64,000 nt of DNA, from positions 22,460 to 86,459 of the forward strand of contig WGNK01000047.1 of the NCBI GenBank assembly GCA_016124535.1, read 5' to 3'. Position 1 is the first letter of the stretch. Every line of letters starts with the position of its first letter. Made by a program: the position numbers and the translations under genes. The DNA is from Azospirillum sp. Lineage in GTDB: Bacteria; Pseudomonadota; Alphaproteobacteria; Azospirillales; Azospirillaceae. Of this stretch, positions 20,494-28,650 are shown piece by piece. The notes under the pieces are model-generated. The model worked only from the letters and a program-made list of their open reading frames with translations, did not search any database and was not told the origin of the DNA.

Positions 20494-20551
20494 CACTGCA
20501 CAACGTTGCCTTGAAGCAATACAGGAACCACCCTCATGGATGAACAGTGAC

Positions 20552-20570
20552 CCCACTTCGTTAAAGTGGG
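20552..20570. terminator. Small hairpin after the Pat-type gene
   Basis: CCCACTT (20552-20558) and AAGTGGG (20564-20570) form a 7-bp stem with a CGTTA loop, 59 bases after the stop. It may terminate transcription. The surrounding GTGACCCCACTT sequence also resembles ends of some insertion sequences, so a remnant is possible. Confidence 0.35.
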
Positions 20571-20729
20571 CTGAAATTCGACCATGAATATTGACATTGG
20601 GCGGCTTTCAGCCTATGTTCCTATTCATTAAATTTTGCCTCCGGCACGTCACCGGATGCCATTGGTCGCAAATCGGCAGTTCTGCCGTCAAGACACCGCA
20701 ATTTTCTGCGGTGGTGTGGTTGTAGTATT

Positions 20730-20763
20730 AACCCAAATGAATTTGGGCAAATTCATTTGGGTT
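20730..20763. promoter_or_regulatory. Perfect 34-bp palindrome, candidate operator
   Basis: AACCCAAATGAATTTG (20730-20745) is repeated inverted as CAAATTCATTTGGGTT (20748-20763) with GG between. It lies 18 bases before the DUF4160 start in an AT-rich pocket. The second gene of the pair carries a helix-turn-helix, so autoregulation at this site is plausible. Confidence 0.55.
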
Positions 20764-20781
20764 ATGACCAGGGTTCATTAG

Positions 20782-21036
20782 ATGAAACTTGCAGAAATTG
20801 GCAATATCTGCATCCGCATCTATCCGGATGATACCAGAAAGCATAAGCGGCCCCACTTCCACGCTGTCGGACCCGACACGAATGCCGTATTCGCGCTGCC
20901 AGAGATGGACATCATTGCCGGTAGCTTTTCTCGCACGGAGCGAGATCAGGTGCTCGCGTGGGCGGCTCTAAATATGGACCATCTCATTGAAACGTGGAAC
21001 CAACTGAACCCCAGGATACCGGTGAGACCGCCGTGA
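20782..21036 (+). CDS. DUF4160 protein (putative toxin-like partner)
   Basis: An 84-residue DUF4160 protein recognised by the N-terminal pattern ICIRIYPDDTRKHKRPHFHA, followed by a short acidic middle and the helix RDQVLAWAALNMDHLIETWN. Such genes usually pair with a DUF2442 gene and are often listed as putative toxin-antitoxin modules, but I know of no firm activity for the family. The stop overlaps the GTG start of the DUF2442 gene. Local base composition is more AT-rich than neighbouring genes, which fits acquisition by transfer. Confidence 0.8.
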   Translation: MKLAEIGNICIRIYPDDTRKHKRPHFHAVGPDTNAVFALPEMDIIAGSFSRTERDQVLAWAALNMDHLIETWNQLNPRIPVRPP

Positions 21037-21533
21037 ATACGTTGCGAAGAATTGAAAGAGTGGACGCCGTCGCGCCGTGCTCCCTGTCCATCAAGTGGCG
21101 GGACGGCGCGACGGATTTTGTGGACATGACGGGCATCGTCTACGGCTTAAAGCCGTTCGCGCCGCTGCGAGAATTTGACCTATTCCGCACTGTTACCACG
21201 GTCGATTGGGGCAGCGGTGTCGAGTGGAGCAACGGTTTGGACTATTCTTCAGACTCTCTTGTCGCTCTGGCTGAAGAACAGCGAAACATGGCCGGCGCCG
21301 ATTTCACGGCGTGGCAAAAAAAAATGGGGTTGTCGATTCGAGAAACAGCAGATCTGTTCGGCGTGGCCCCGAGCACCGTGAAAGATTACCGCAAGGCCAA
21401 GGCATTGCCGATCGCCTGGCAAATTGCCTGCCGCGCCATGGCGGACGACCGGGAAACCTTCCTCGCCCATTATCGACCGCGGATTGTCGGCCGACCGCGA
21501 AGGAAGACCGCGGAGACCCTCGAGCAGTCGTGA
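21033..21533 (+). CDS. DUF2442 protein with C-terminal helix-turn-helix
   Basis: A 166-residue protein starting at the GTG that overlaps the previous stop (GTGA). The first 75 residues are a DUF2442 domain (VDAVAPCSLSIKWRDG, FVDMTGIVYGLKPF, DWGSGVEWSNGLDYSSDSL). A XRE-like helix-turn-helix follows (FTAWQKKMGLSIRETADLFG, then VAPSTVKDYRKAKALP). The tail is basic. It is the likely DNA-binding, antitoxin-like member of the pair and a candidate for binding the upstream palindrome (inference). Confidence 0.8.
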   Translation: MNTLRRIERVDAVAPCSLSIKWRDGATDFVDMTGIVYGLKPFAPLREFDLFRTVTTVDWGSGVEWSNGLDYSSDSLVALAEEQRNMAGADFTAWQKKMGLSIRETADLFGVAPSTVKDYRKAKALPIAWQIACRAMADDRETFLAHYRPRIVGRPRRKTAETLEQS

Positions 21534-21606
21534 TGGCTGGTCAGTCGACCGGCTTCGGCATGTGCACTATGTTGTCGCTCGACGAAAACTGGCAGGGCCA
21601 TTCTCG

Positions 21607-23679
21607 ATGTCGGCAATTCCGCTGCGACGGCAGTTGGTCCTGGGACTTGCGTTTCTGCGTCTGCTGCCCGGTTGCCGGCTGTGCCTGACCGTTGTCTTCG
21701 CGGTGTTCGTCAGCATTCTGGCGATTGAAACCGTGATCCTGGTGCCGTCCTATTTCCGCCAGGAGCGGGAATTGCTGGCGCAGATCGAGCGCGAGGGACT
21801 GGCCGGCATCCAGACCCTGACCAGCCTCGATGCCCAGGGCGGCGCCATTGTCGACATGCTGCGGCGCTCCGAACAGGTCCGGGTTTCGAAGATCCTGGGT
21901 GCGGCGATCTATGCCCCCGGCGGCGGCCTGCTCGGCATCTATGGCACCGCACCGGTGCTCGGCTATGCCCCGAGCATCGCCGGCCCGCCCGACCCCGCCA
22001 GCCGGTTGCTGCGCGGCGACGGCGTGCTCGACGTGCTGTGGACACCGGAAGCGCTGGGTGGCCAGGTCTATGTCGTCGGCCGCCTGGACACCGCTGAGAT
22101 TGGCTGGCGGCTGGGCAACTTTGTCGCCCGGGTCGCCGGCCTGGTCCTGGTGATCGCGGTCTTCACCACCGCCGGAACCACCCTTCTGCTCGGACGCCTG
22201 GTGCTGGAGCCGGTGCTGCGGCTGCGCGAGCGCGCGCTGCGCGCCGCCGAGCGGCCGACCGACGCCGAAGACTGCCAGATCGAGGACCACCGCCGCGACG
22301 AGATCGGCGATCTGACCCGTGCGTTCAACCACCAGCTCCGGCGCATCGCCGACGACATCCGCGCCAACCAGCGGCGCGAGGCGGCGGAACGGCTGCGCCT
22401 GGAACGTCAGGACACCCTGACCGGCCTGCCCAATCGGGCCTATTTCCTGCAGCACCTGGCGGAACAAGCGGTCCCCGACGACGGTTCCGCCCGCCAGGTT
22501 GGTGTCTTTCTGGTCGGGCTCGACCATTTCCGCGCGATCAATGACGCCCACGGCCACGCGACCGGCGACCAAGTGCTGCAGGAGGTCGGCGGGCGCATGC
22601 GGCTGGTAACCACCGGCCGCGATTTTCTGGCCCGGATCGGCGGCGACGAATTCGCCCTGATCGCGCCGCTGGCCAGCGGCACTTCGACCCTGGTGATCGC
22701 CCATCGCCTGCGCCGCTGCCTCGACCAGCCGATCGCGATCGACGGCACCGAGGTTGCGGTCGGCGCCAGCATCGGCATCACCACCTCGCCCGCCGACGGC
22801 TGCGAGGCGACCCAACTGCTGGGCAACGCCACCGCAGCCCTCGCCGAGGCCAAGGCCGAAGGGCGCGGCCGGGTCCGCTTCTTCAACAGCGAGCTCAACC
22901 AGCGGGTACGCCGCCAACGCGCGGTCGAACGCGGCTTGCGCCGGGCGATCGGTGCCGGCGAGCTTTCGCTGGTCTACCAGCCCAAATTCGACGTCGCAAT
23001 GCGCCGTCCGGTCGGCGCCGAGGCGCTGGTCCGCTGGACCCACCGCGACCTCGGCGCGGTGTCGCCCGCCGAGTTCATCCCGATCGCCGAGCAGACCGGA
23101 CAAATCCTGCCGATCGGCACCTGGGTGCTCGAGGTCGCCTGCGCCCAGGCGCGGCGCTGGGCCGAAGCCGGGCTGCGCCCGCTGCCGATCGCGGTCAACC
23201 TCTCGGCCGAACAATTCCGCGACCCCAACCTGGTTGCCACCATCGGGCGGGCGCTCGACCGATCGGGCATCTCGCCAGAGGCTTTGGAACTTGAGGTCAC
23301 CGAGACGGCGGCGATGGCCGATGTGCTGGCAACCGCCAATACCCTGGCCGAATTCGAGCGCCTGGGCGTCAAGCTGTCGATCGACGATTTCGGCACCGGC
23401 TATTCCAGCCTCAACTACCTGCGCCGCTTTCGCGTCCACGCGGTCAAGATCGACCGCTCGTTCATCGCCGATATCGGCCGCGACCCCGAGGCGGTGACGA
23501 TTGCCCGCATGATCATCGGCCTCGGCCACAGTCTTGGCTTGACCGTGATCGCCGAAGGGGTCGAGACCGAGGAGCAACTGGCGGTGCTCGCCACCCATGG
23601 CTGCGATGTCGCCCAAGGCTTTCTGCTTGGCCGCCCGATGCCAGCGGACGCGATGGCCGGGTTGTTCGGCGGCAGTTGA
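21607..23679 (+). CDS. Membrane GGDEF-EAL cyclic-di-GMP protein
   Basis: A 690-residue protein starting at ATG 21607 (MSAIPLRRQLV). TM1 is about 27-48, a periplasmic region of about 110 residues follows, TM2 is VAGLVLVIAVFTTAGTTLLL, and next comes a HAMP-like linker. The cyclase domain has DTLTGLPNR and GGDEF; the phosphodiesterase domain has an intact EAL (GAEALVRW), ELEVTET and DDFGTGYSSLNYL. Both making and breaking of cyclic-di-GMP are possible. It is one of two such hybrids in the window and differs from the first in sensor region. Its downstream flank carries the nif control sites. Confidence 0.93.
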   Translation: MSAIPLRRQLVLGLAFLRLLPGCRLCLTVVFAVFVSILAIETVILVPSYFRQERELLAQIEREGLAGIQTLTSLDAQGGAIVDMLRRSEQVRVSKILGAAIYAPGGGLLGIYGTAPVLGYAPSIAGPPDPASRLLRGDGVLDVLWTPEALGGQVYVVGRLDTAEIGWRLGNFVARVAGLVLVIAVFTTAGTTLLLGRLVLEPVLRLRERALRAAERPTDAEDCQIEDHRRDEIGDLTRAFNHQLRRIADDIRANQRREAAERLRLERQDTLTGLPNRAYFLQHLAEQAVPDDGSARQVGVFLVGLDHFRAINDAHGHATGDQVLQEVGGRMRLVTTGRDFLARIGGDEFALIAPLASGTSTLVIAHRLRRCLDQPIAIDGTEVAVGASIGITTSPADGCEATQLLGNATAALAEAKAEGRGRVRFFNSELNQRVRRQRAVERGLRRAIGAGELSLVYQPKFDVAMRRPVGAEALVRWTHRDLGAVSPAEFIPIAEQTGQILPIGTWVLEVACAQARRWAEAGLRPLPIAVNLSAEQFRDPNLVATIGRALDRSGISPEALELEVTETAAMADVLATANTLAEFERLGVKLSIDDFGTGYSSLNYLRRFRVHAVKIDRSFIADIGRDPEAVTIARMIIGLGHSLGLTVIAEGVETEEQLAVLATHGCDVAQGFLLGRPMPADAMAGLFGGS

Positions 23680-23702
23680 CGGTCCGCCAAACCCGCCGCG
23701 AC

Positions 23703-23718
23703 TGTCGGAGAGTCGACA
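23703..23718 (+). promoter_or_regulatory. NifA upstream activator site, TGT-N10-ACA
   Basis: TGTCGGAGAGTCGACA matches TGT-N10-ACA exactly and lies about 80 bases upstream of the -24 element. A second site with one mismatch (TGT-N10-GCA) is at 23723-23738. Confidence 0.75.
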
Positions 23719-23793
23719 GGGGTGTTGGAAAGCCCGCACCCGACAATCTTCCCGACCATCCATGATATCCTTTTATATTCAGCGCTATAAAGC

Positions 23794-23810
23794 GTGGCCC
23801 TAAAATTGCT
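23794..23810 (+). promoter_or_regulatory. Sigma-54 promoter of the nif accessory operon
   Basis: GTGGCCCTAAAATTGCT has the GG and GC pairs exactly ten bases apart, as required for RpoN (consensus TGGCAC-N5-TTGC). It lies 36 bases before the first start codon. Confidence 0.8.
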
Positions 23811-23845
23811 TTCCTCCATTACTGACGCAAATGGAGGCAGCACGC

Positions 23846-24235
23846 ATGGTGACCCTGACCGAAAACGCGGTGGACACGTTGGAACTGGTTTTGTCCGGTG
23901 CTGTAGCGGCGGCAACCGGGGTGCGGCTGGCGGCGGCGCGCGACCGCCGCGGCAGTGTCAAATATTCGATGGGGCTGGAGGCGATCCCGCGCGAGGGTGA
24001 CGACGTGATCGAGGTCGGCCCGCTCAAGCTCTTCATCGACCAGCAAAGCCAGTTCTTCCTCCACGACGTGGTGGTCGACTACGTGGAAGGCGAGGAGGAA
24101 TGCGGCTTCCGCTTTGCAAAGGCCGGGTCCAGCGAGGGCTGCGCCTGCGATACCGAGGCCTTGTCCCCCGAGGAGTGCGCCCCGGTGGATCTCAGCGTCT
24201 GCGGCCCCTGCGGCTCGACCCGCCGCGCCGCCTGA
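23846..24235 (+). CDS. IscA/HesB-family iron-sulfur assembly protein, nif-linked
   Basis: A 129-residue A-type carrier-like protein. ATG 23846 (MVTLTENAVDTL) is preferred over ATG 23831 because GGAGG lies 8 bases before it. The fold pattern of HesB/IscA is clear (VGPLKLFIDQQSQFFLHDVV). The usual first cluster-binding Cys in the loop after GVRL is absent (AAARDRRGS), while the later C-x-C is kept as GCACD. A C-terminal extension adds three more Cys (EECAP, VCGPC). It heads the sigma-54 operon with nifV, nifW and nifQ, so a role in nitrogenase cluster supply is likely. Confidence 0.82.
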   Translation: MVTLTENAVDTLELVLSGAVAAATGVRLAAARDRRGSVKYSMGLEAIPREGDDVIEVGPLKLFIDQQSQFFLHDVVVDYVEGEEECGFRFAKAGSSEGCACDTEALSPEECAPVDLSVCGPCGSTRRAA

Positions 24236-24254
24236 ACCGGACGAGGCACCGACC

Positions 24255-25388
24255 ATGGCCTTCGCTGCCCAGGTCACGATCAACGACACCACCTTGCGCG
24301 ACGGCGAACAGACCGCCGGCGTCGCCTTTACCATCGCCGAAAAACTGGAGATCGCCCGCCGGCTCGATGCCGCGGGCGTGCCGGAGCTGGAGATCGGCAT
24401 CCCGGCGATGGGCGAGGAGGAATGCGAGGGCATCCGCGCCGTCGCGGCCGACGGCCTGCGCGCGCGCCTGATGGTCTGGTGCCGGATGCACGAGGGCGAC
24501 CTCGCCGCCGCCGCCCGCTGCAATGTCGGCACGATCAACCTGTCGATGCCGGTATCGGATATTCAGATCACCCGCAAGCTGCGTCGCTCGCGTTCCTGGG
24601 TGTTGGGCGAGATCGATCGCCACATCCGCACCGCCCGCGCGCTCGGCTTCGCGGTCGCCTTCGGCGGCGAGGATTCCTCGCGCGCCGACCCCGATTTCCT
24701 GCGCCGGGCGGTCGCGGTCGCCGAGGCCGCCGGCGCTCGCCGTTTCCGCTTCGCCGATACGCTGGGCGTGCTCGACCCGTTCGGCACCTTCGAGGCGATC
24801 CGGGCCTTGCGGGCCGAAACCGACCTTGAGATCGAAATCCACGCCCACGACGATCTCGGACTCGCCACCGCCAATTCGCTGGCGGCAGTGCGCGGCGGCG
24901 CCACCCACGTCAATACCACGGTCAACGGACTGGGCGAACGCGCCGGCAATGCCCCGTTGGAGGAAGTGGTGATGGCGTTGAAACATGTTCATCATGCCGA
25001 AACCGGCATCGCACCGCGCCGCTTGCCGGCAATCTCCGATCTGGTGGCGCAGGCCTCGGGACGGCCGGTTGCGGTCAACAAGAGCATCGTCGGCCCGGCC
25101 GTATTCACCCACGAGGCCGGCATCCATGTCGACGGCCTGCTGCGCGACCGCACCACCTACCAGGGCTTCGACCCCTCCGAACTCGGCCGCGAACACTCGA
25201 TCGTGCTGGGCAAACATTCCGGCTCGGCGGCGATTCGGCTCGCCTATGCCGGGCTCGGCATCACCCTGGGCGACATCGAGGCGCGGGCGATCCTGCCGCG
25301 GGTGCGCGCCTTGGCCACCGCCGCCAAGCGTGCGCCGACCACCGACGAATTGCGAGGCTACCACGCCGAGATGACCCACCTGCCCTGA
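24255..25388 (+). CDS. nifV: Homocitrate synthase NifV
   Basis: A 377-residue enzyme that condenses acetyl-CoA with 2-oxoglutarate to homocitrate, the organic ligand of the nitrogenase FeMo-cofactor. It has the DRE-TIM signature NDTTLRDGEQTAGVAF, the metal-binding HAHDDLGLATANSLAA, VNGLGERAGNAPLEEV and a shortened C-terminal region (EAGIHVDGLLRDRTTYQGF), without the leucine-feedback domain of isopropylmalate synthases. The start is ATG 24255, 19 bases after the IscA-like stop. Operon context with nifW and nifQ makes NifV far more likely than an amino-acid pathway enzyme. Confidence 0.95.
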   Translation: MAFAAQVTINDTTLRDGEQTAGVAFTIAEKLEIARRLDAAGVPELEIGIPAMGEEECEGIRAVAADGLRARLMVWCRMHEGDLAAAARCNVGTINLSMPVSDIQITRKLRRSRSWVLGEIDRHIRTARALGFAVAFGGEDSSRADPDFLRRAVAVAEAAGARRFRFADTLGVLDPFGTFEAIRALRAETDLEIEIHAHDDLGLATANSLAAVRGGATHVNTTVNGLGERAGNAPLEEVVMALKHVHHAETGIAPRRLPAISDLVAQASGRPVAVNKSIVGPAVFTHEAGIHVDGLLRDRTTYQGFDPSELGREHSIVLGKHSGSAAIRLAYAGLGITLGDIEARAILPRVRALATAAKRAPTTDELRGYHAEMTHLP

Positions 25389-25433
25389 CCCCGCCTCCCC
25401 CAGCCCGCCTGCCAGCAAGGAAGGAAGACCCCG

Positions 25434-25766
25434 ATGCGTCAGCTCCAGCAAGAGATGGCCGGCCTGAGCACCGCCGAAGAATTCCTCGATCATTTCGCCA
25501 TCGCCTATGAGCGCCGGGTGGTCGATGTCAACCGCCTGCACATTCTCAAGCGCTTCCACGACTATCTGGACGCCGAGGGCGAATTCGACGGTTTCGACGA
25601 AGAGGCGTGCCGGGCGATCTGCAGCGGGTTGCTGCTGCGGGCCTATCTCGATTTCGTGGAATCCGACGCAATCACCGAAAAGGTCTTCAAGGTTCATCAG
25701 GACCAGGCCAATCGTTATGTACCGCTCACCAGCCTGGGCCTGCCCGCGGCCGACGCGGCCGGCTGA
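25434..25766 (+). CDS. nifW: Nitrogenase-stabilising protein NifW
   Basis: A 110-residue protein that protects or helps mature the MoFe protein. Typical segments are GLSTAEEFLDHFAIAYERRV, VNRLHILKRFHDYL, and the C-terminal AYLDFVESDAITEKVFKVHQ. AAGGAAGG lies about ten bases upstream of the ATG as a strong ribosome site. It is the third gene of the nif operon. Confidence 0.95.
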   Translation: MRQLQQEMAGLSTAEEFLDHFAIAYERRVVDVNRLHILKRFHDYLDAEGEFDGFDEEACRAICSGLLLRAYLDFVESDAITEKVFKVHQDQANRYVPLTSLGLPAADAAG

Positions 25767-25770
25767 CCCG

Positions 25771-26355
25771 ATGGCGGCGGCCGGCCAGACTGCACGCCTG
25801 CTGTTCGATGCCGTGGTCGCACTGGCGGCGTCCGAGACCGCAAGGCCGCTGACCGCGGCGCTCGGGCTGGGCCGGCCGGCCCTGGCCCGCCTGGTCCAGC
25901 GCCACCTGCCCCACCGGATGCCGCTGATCGGTCGCCTGCCCGCCGAGACCGCTGCCGGCGCGGACACTCTGGAAGAGCCGGATCTGCGCGCCTATCTGCT
26001 GGAATGCCGTGCCGGCCGTTCCGACCAGTTGGAAGAGGAAACCTGGTGGGCGGCGATCGTTGCCCGCCGCTGCCAGTACCCCAACCACCTGTGGCAAGAT
26101 CTGGGATTTTCCGGCCGCGCCGATCTCAACGCCATGCTTCGCCGATATTTTCCCGAGCTGGTGCGGCGCAACAATCGCGACATGAAGTGGAAGAAATTTT
26201 TTTATCGCGAACTCTGCCAGCGCGAGGGCGTGCTGATCTGCAAGGCCCCGGTCTGCGACGTCTGCAGCGACTTCGAACACTGTTTCGGCGCCGAGCCCGG
26301 CGAGCCGCTGGCCCGTCTCGCCCACCAGGTCGACCACCCGGCCCGCGGCGGCTGA
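25771..26355 (+). CDS. nifQ: Molybdenum-processing protein NifQ
   Basis: A 194-residue protein that supplies molybdenum, as a Mo-Fe-S cluster, for FeMo-cofactor synthesis. The C-terminal metal motif C-x4-C-x2-C-x5-C is present in ICKAPVCDVCSDFEHCFG. Upstream lies the conserved HLWQDLGFSGRADLNAMLRR followed by FPELVRRNN and MKWKKFFYRELC. The start is ATG 25771, four bases after the nifW stop. It is the last gene of the operon. Confidence 0.95.
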   Translation: MAAAGQTARLLFDAVVALAASETARPLTAALGLGRPALARLVQRHLPHRMPLIGRLPAETAAGADTLEEPDLRAYLLECRAGRSDQLEEETWWAAIVARRCQYPNHLWQDLGFSGRADLNAMLRRYFPELVRRNNRDMKWKKFFYRELCQREGVLICKAPVCDVCSDFEHCFGAEPGEPLARLAHQVDHPARGG

Positions 26356-26566
26356 TCCCCGGACGACAACCGGGCGCCCCCGTCCGCCGGTCATTGCGTC
26401 GCCGCCCGGCGGGCGCTATGGTCGACCCGCGGGTAAGGAGTGCGGCGGATCGATCCTGCCTGGTCCCCTGTTTTGAGCCTGCAAACGCCCTGCTCTCGGC
26501 ACCTTGATGACCGACGGCAGCGAATAAGAGAATATTCGTCACGCAAGAAGATACGGAGACAGTGCG

Positions 26567-27034
26567 GTGGCAACCGAATTGAAGCCGGTGGACTGGAATA
26601 GTGGACTTAGCGTCGGGGTCCAATCGATCGACGACGAACACAAGCTCCTGATCGGCGTCCTGAATGAAATCATCGACTCGCTCGGCTCCGGTTCTGAATA
26701 TACCGTCGCCGACCGCGCCCTACGCGACCTGTTCGCCTATGTCGATTACCATTTCGGCCACGAAGAAGAACTGATGGCCGCCTATGAATATCCCGAATTG
26801 GAGACTCATAAGAAGCAGCACCGGGGTTTCGTCGAGCACCTGCGTGAACTCGACAAGCGGCTGGCCACCGGCCGGGCACCGGTTTCGGAACTCGCCGATT
26901 TCGTCCAGACCTGGCTGGTCAACCACATCCTGGTGATCGACCGCAAATTGGGCGGCTACCTGGAGACCCGCATCTCCCGCGAGGTGACGCCGTTCGAATT
27001 CGACGAAAAGGGGCCGACCGGCACGATGATCTGA
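26567..27034 (+). CDS. Bacteriohemerythrin
   Basis: A 155-residue single-domain oxygen-binding protein with a di-iron centre. The ligand pattern is complete: DDEHKLL, YHFGHEEELM, THKKQHRGF and NHILVIDRKLG. GTG 26567 is used, with a purine stretch (CGGAGACAG) upstream. It lies 211 bases after nifQ with its own leader. Oxygen binding beside nif genes suggests delivery or scavenging of oxygen during nitrogen fixation, but no NifA or sigma-54 site is seen in front of it, so the link is inferred from position only. Confidence 0.93.
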   Translation: MATELKPVDWNSGLSVGVQSIDDEHKLLIGVLNEIIDSLGSGSEYTVADRALRDLFAYVDYHFGHEEELMAAYEYPELETHKKQHRGFVEHLRELDKRLATGRAPVSELADFVQTWLVNHILVIDRKLGGYLETRISREVTPFEFDEKGPTGTMI

Positions 27035-27123
27035 TCGGCCGGGCCGGGCGGACAGCGGCGGCGCCCGCTCAAGGCCGATGATCGCGGCGGCGCCGGGCGC
27101 CGGTTGCTTGGACTCGGAGCAGA

Positions 27124-28008
27124 ATGGACACTCGGGTCGTCTTCCGCGCTCGGCTGCTGCCCTATCTTCTGCTCCTGCCGCAGCTCATGGTCACCGCGGT
27201 CTTTTTCTTGTGGCCGGCGTCCCAGGCGCTGGTCCAGTCGATGCTGCTCCAGGACCCCTTCGGACTGAAGACGCAAGTCGTCTGGTTCGCCAATTTTACC
27301 CGGCTATTCGCCGATTCCCACTACCTGGAGGCGTTCGGCACCACCGCCGTGTTCAGCATTTCGGTTGCCGTGCTGTCGCTCGGGCTGGCAATGCTGCTTG
27401 CGGCTGTGACCGATCGGGTCATCCGCGGAAAGTCGCTGTATCGCAGCTTGCTGATCTGGCCCTATGCGGTCGCCCCCGTGGTCTCCGGGGTGTTGTGGAT
27501 GTTCCTGTTCGGTCCCTCGTTCGGCCTGATCACCTGGTACCTGCGCCGCACCGGCATCGAGTTCAATCACCTCGCCAATGGCAACCAGGCCATGGCGCTG
27601 GTCGTGATCGCCGCGGCGTGGAAACAGGTCAGCTATAATTTTGTTTTTCTGCTCGCCGGACTGCAGGCGATCCCGCAATCGCTGATCGAGGCCGCGGCGA
27701 TCGACGGCGCCGGTCCGCTGCGGCGTTTTGTCACCATCGTGCTGCCGCTGCTGGCGCCGACCACATTCTTCCTGACCGTGGTCAACCTGGTCTATGCCTT
27801 CTTCGAGACCTTCGGGGTGATTCACGCGGTGACCCAGGGCGGGCCCGGCCAATCGACCGCGATTCTGGTCTACAAGGTCTACCATGACGGCTTCGAGGGC
27901 CTGGATCTCGGCAGCTCGGCCGCCCAGTCGGTGATCCTGATGGCGGTCGTGACCGTGCTCACGGTGATCCAGTTCCGCTTCGTCGAACGCCGGGTCCATT
28001 ATTCGTGA
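27124..28008 (+). CDS. ugpA: Glycerol-3-phosphate ABC transporter permease UgpA (orphan)
   Basis: A 294-residue inner-membrane permease with six membrane segments and the EAA loop SLIEAAAIDGAGPLRRF that docks on the ATPase. It matches E. coli UgpA along its length (RLLPYLLLLPQL, WPYAVAPVVSGVLWMFLFGP, WKQVSYNFVFL, GLDLGSSAAQSV). UgpA works only with UgpE, the UgpC ATPase and the UgpB binding protein, none of which is encoded here: 168 bases of non-coding DNA and then a small unrelated gene follow. Confidence 0.93.
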   Translation: MDTRVVFRARLLPYLLLLPQLMVTAVFFLWPASQALVQSMLLQDPFGLKTQVVWFANFTRLFADSHYLEAFGTTAVFSISVAVLSLGLAMLLAAVTDRVIRGKSLYRSLLIWPYAVAPVVSGVLWMFLFGPSFGLITWYLRRTGIEFNHLANGNQAMALVVIAAAWKQVSYNFVFLLAGLQAIPQSLIEAAAIDGAGPLRRFVTIVLPLLAPTTFFLTVVNLVYAFFETFGVIHAVTQGGPGQSTAILVYKVYHDGFEGLDLGSSAAQSVILMAVVTVLTVIQFRFVERRVHYS

Positions 28009-28175
28009 CCGGAACCGGCCGAGCGCCGGGCGCCGACCGGGGCGTGACGCATGGGAGCCCCGCGTGCAGCGCGGTCAGTTAAGATTTGCCATTAAGGGGC
28101 TGGCAACTGCTGGGCAGATACACCAGTTCAGTTGTACGCTGAGCAAGCGTTGGCCCCGGTCAGGGAGTAGAGCAC

Positions 28176-28394
28176 GTGGCAATCGATGCAGTCAGTGGGG
28201 CAAATGCCGCCTCCTATATCGAACGGTTCAAGTCCATCCAGCAGCAGCAGCCGGCACCGCCGGCGGCCACCAATGACCAGGACAACGAGACCACCGAGTC
28301 CACCTCCGGCGAACTGCCCCGCCAGCAGGTCCAGGCGGCCGCCAGCCTGCCCGACGACCCGAACCGCGGGCGCAACCTCAACATCACAGTCTGA
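28176..28394 (+). CDS. Small hydrophilic protein, function unknown
   Basis: A 72-residue frame from GTG 28176 (AIDAVSGANAASYIERFKSI), with a Gln/Pro run, an acidic middle and an end NRGRNLNITV. It has no membrane segment or signal peptide. The codon pattern looks coding, and GGGAGTAG lies about ten bases upstream of the start, but I do not recognise the family. No function is assigned. Confidence 0.45.
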   Translation: MAIDAVSGANAASYIERFKSIQQQQPAPPAATNDQDNETTESTSGELPRQQVQAAASLPDDPNRGRNLNITV

Positions 28395-28650
28395 GCAGCT
28401 TCCGGCGGCGCGGGACGATTGGCGGTTCCGCGCGCTGATTGGCGTGCCGTGCCCGGCGGTCGGCCGGTGACAAGGGCCGAACCGGGATGATCAACCGACA
28501 GCGCTTTGGCTGAACATCGGCCGGTACCGCCGGAGGCGGCCGGTAACGCCTTGCTTTGCCCCTTGGCAGACTCCCGAAAACTGTCCAATAAACCCCGGAC
28601 CCGAGCGGGCTCGGAGATGCGTCCTGGCGTCGAGGGTGCGGGGGGGCATA

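Noticed and set aside
17653..20556. A 967-codon open frame on the minus strand opposite the Pat-type gene
   Set aside because: It is a GC-driven antisense shadow: the plus strand encodes a full multi-domain protein with family motifs, whereas this frame is His/Asp/Gly/Arg-rich without any.
20540..20600. Possible insertion-sequence end (GTGACCCCACTT)
   Set aside because: There is no transposase fragment, no matching second end and no target duplication, so only a weak resemblance remains.
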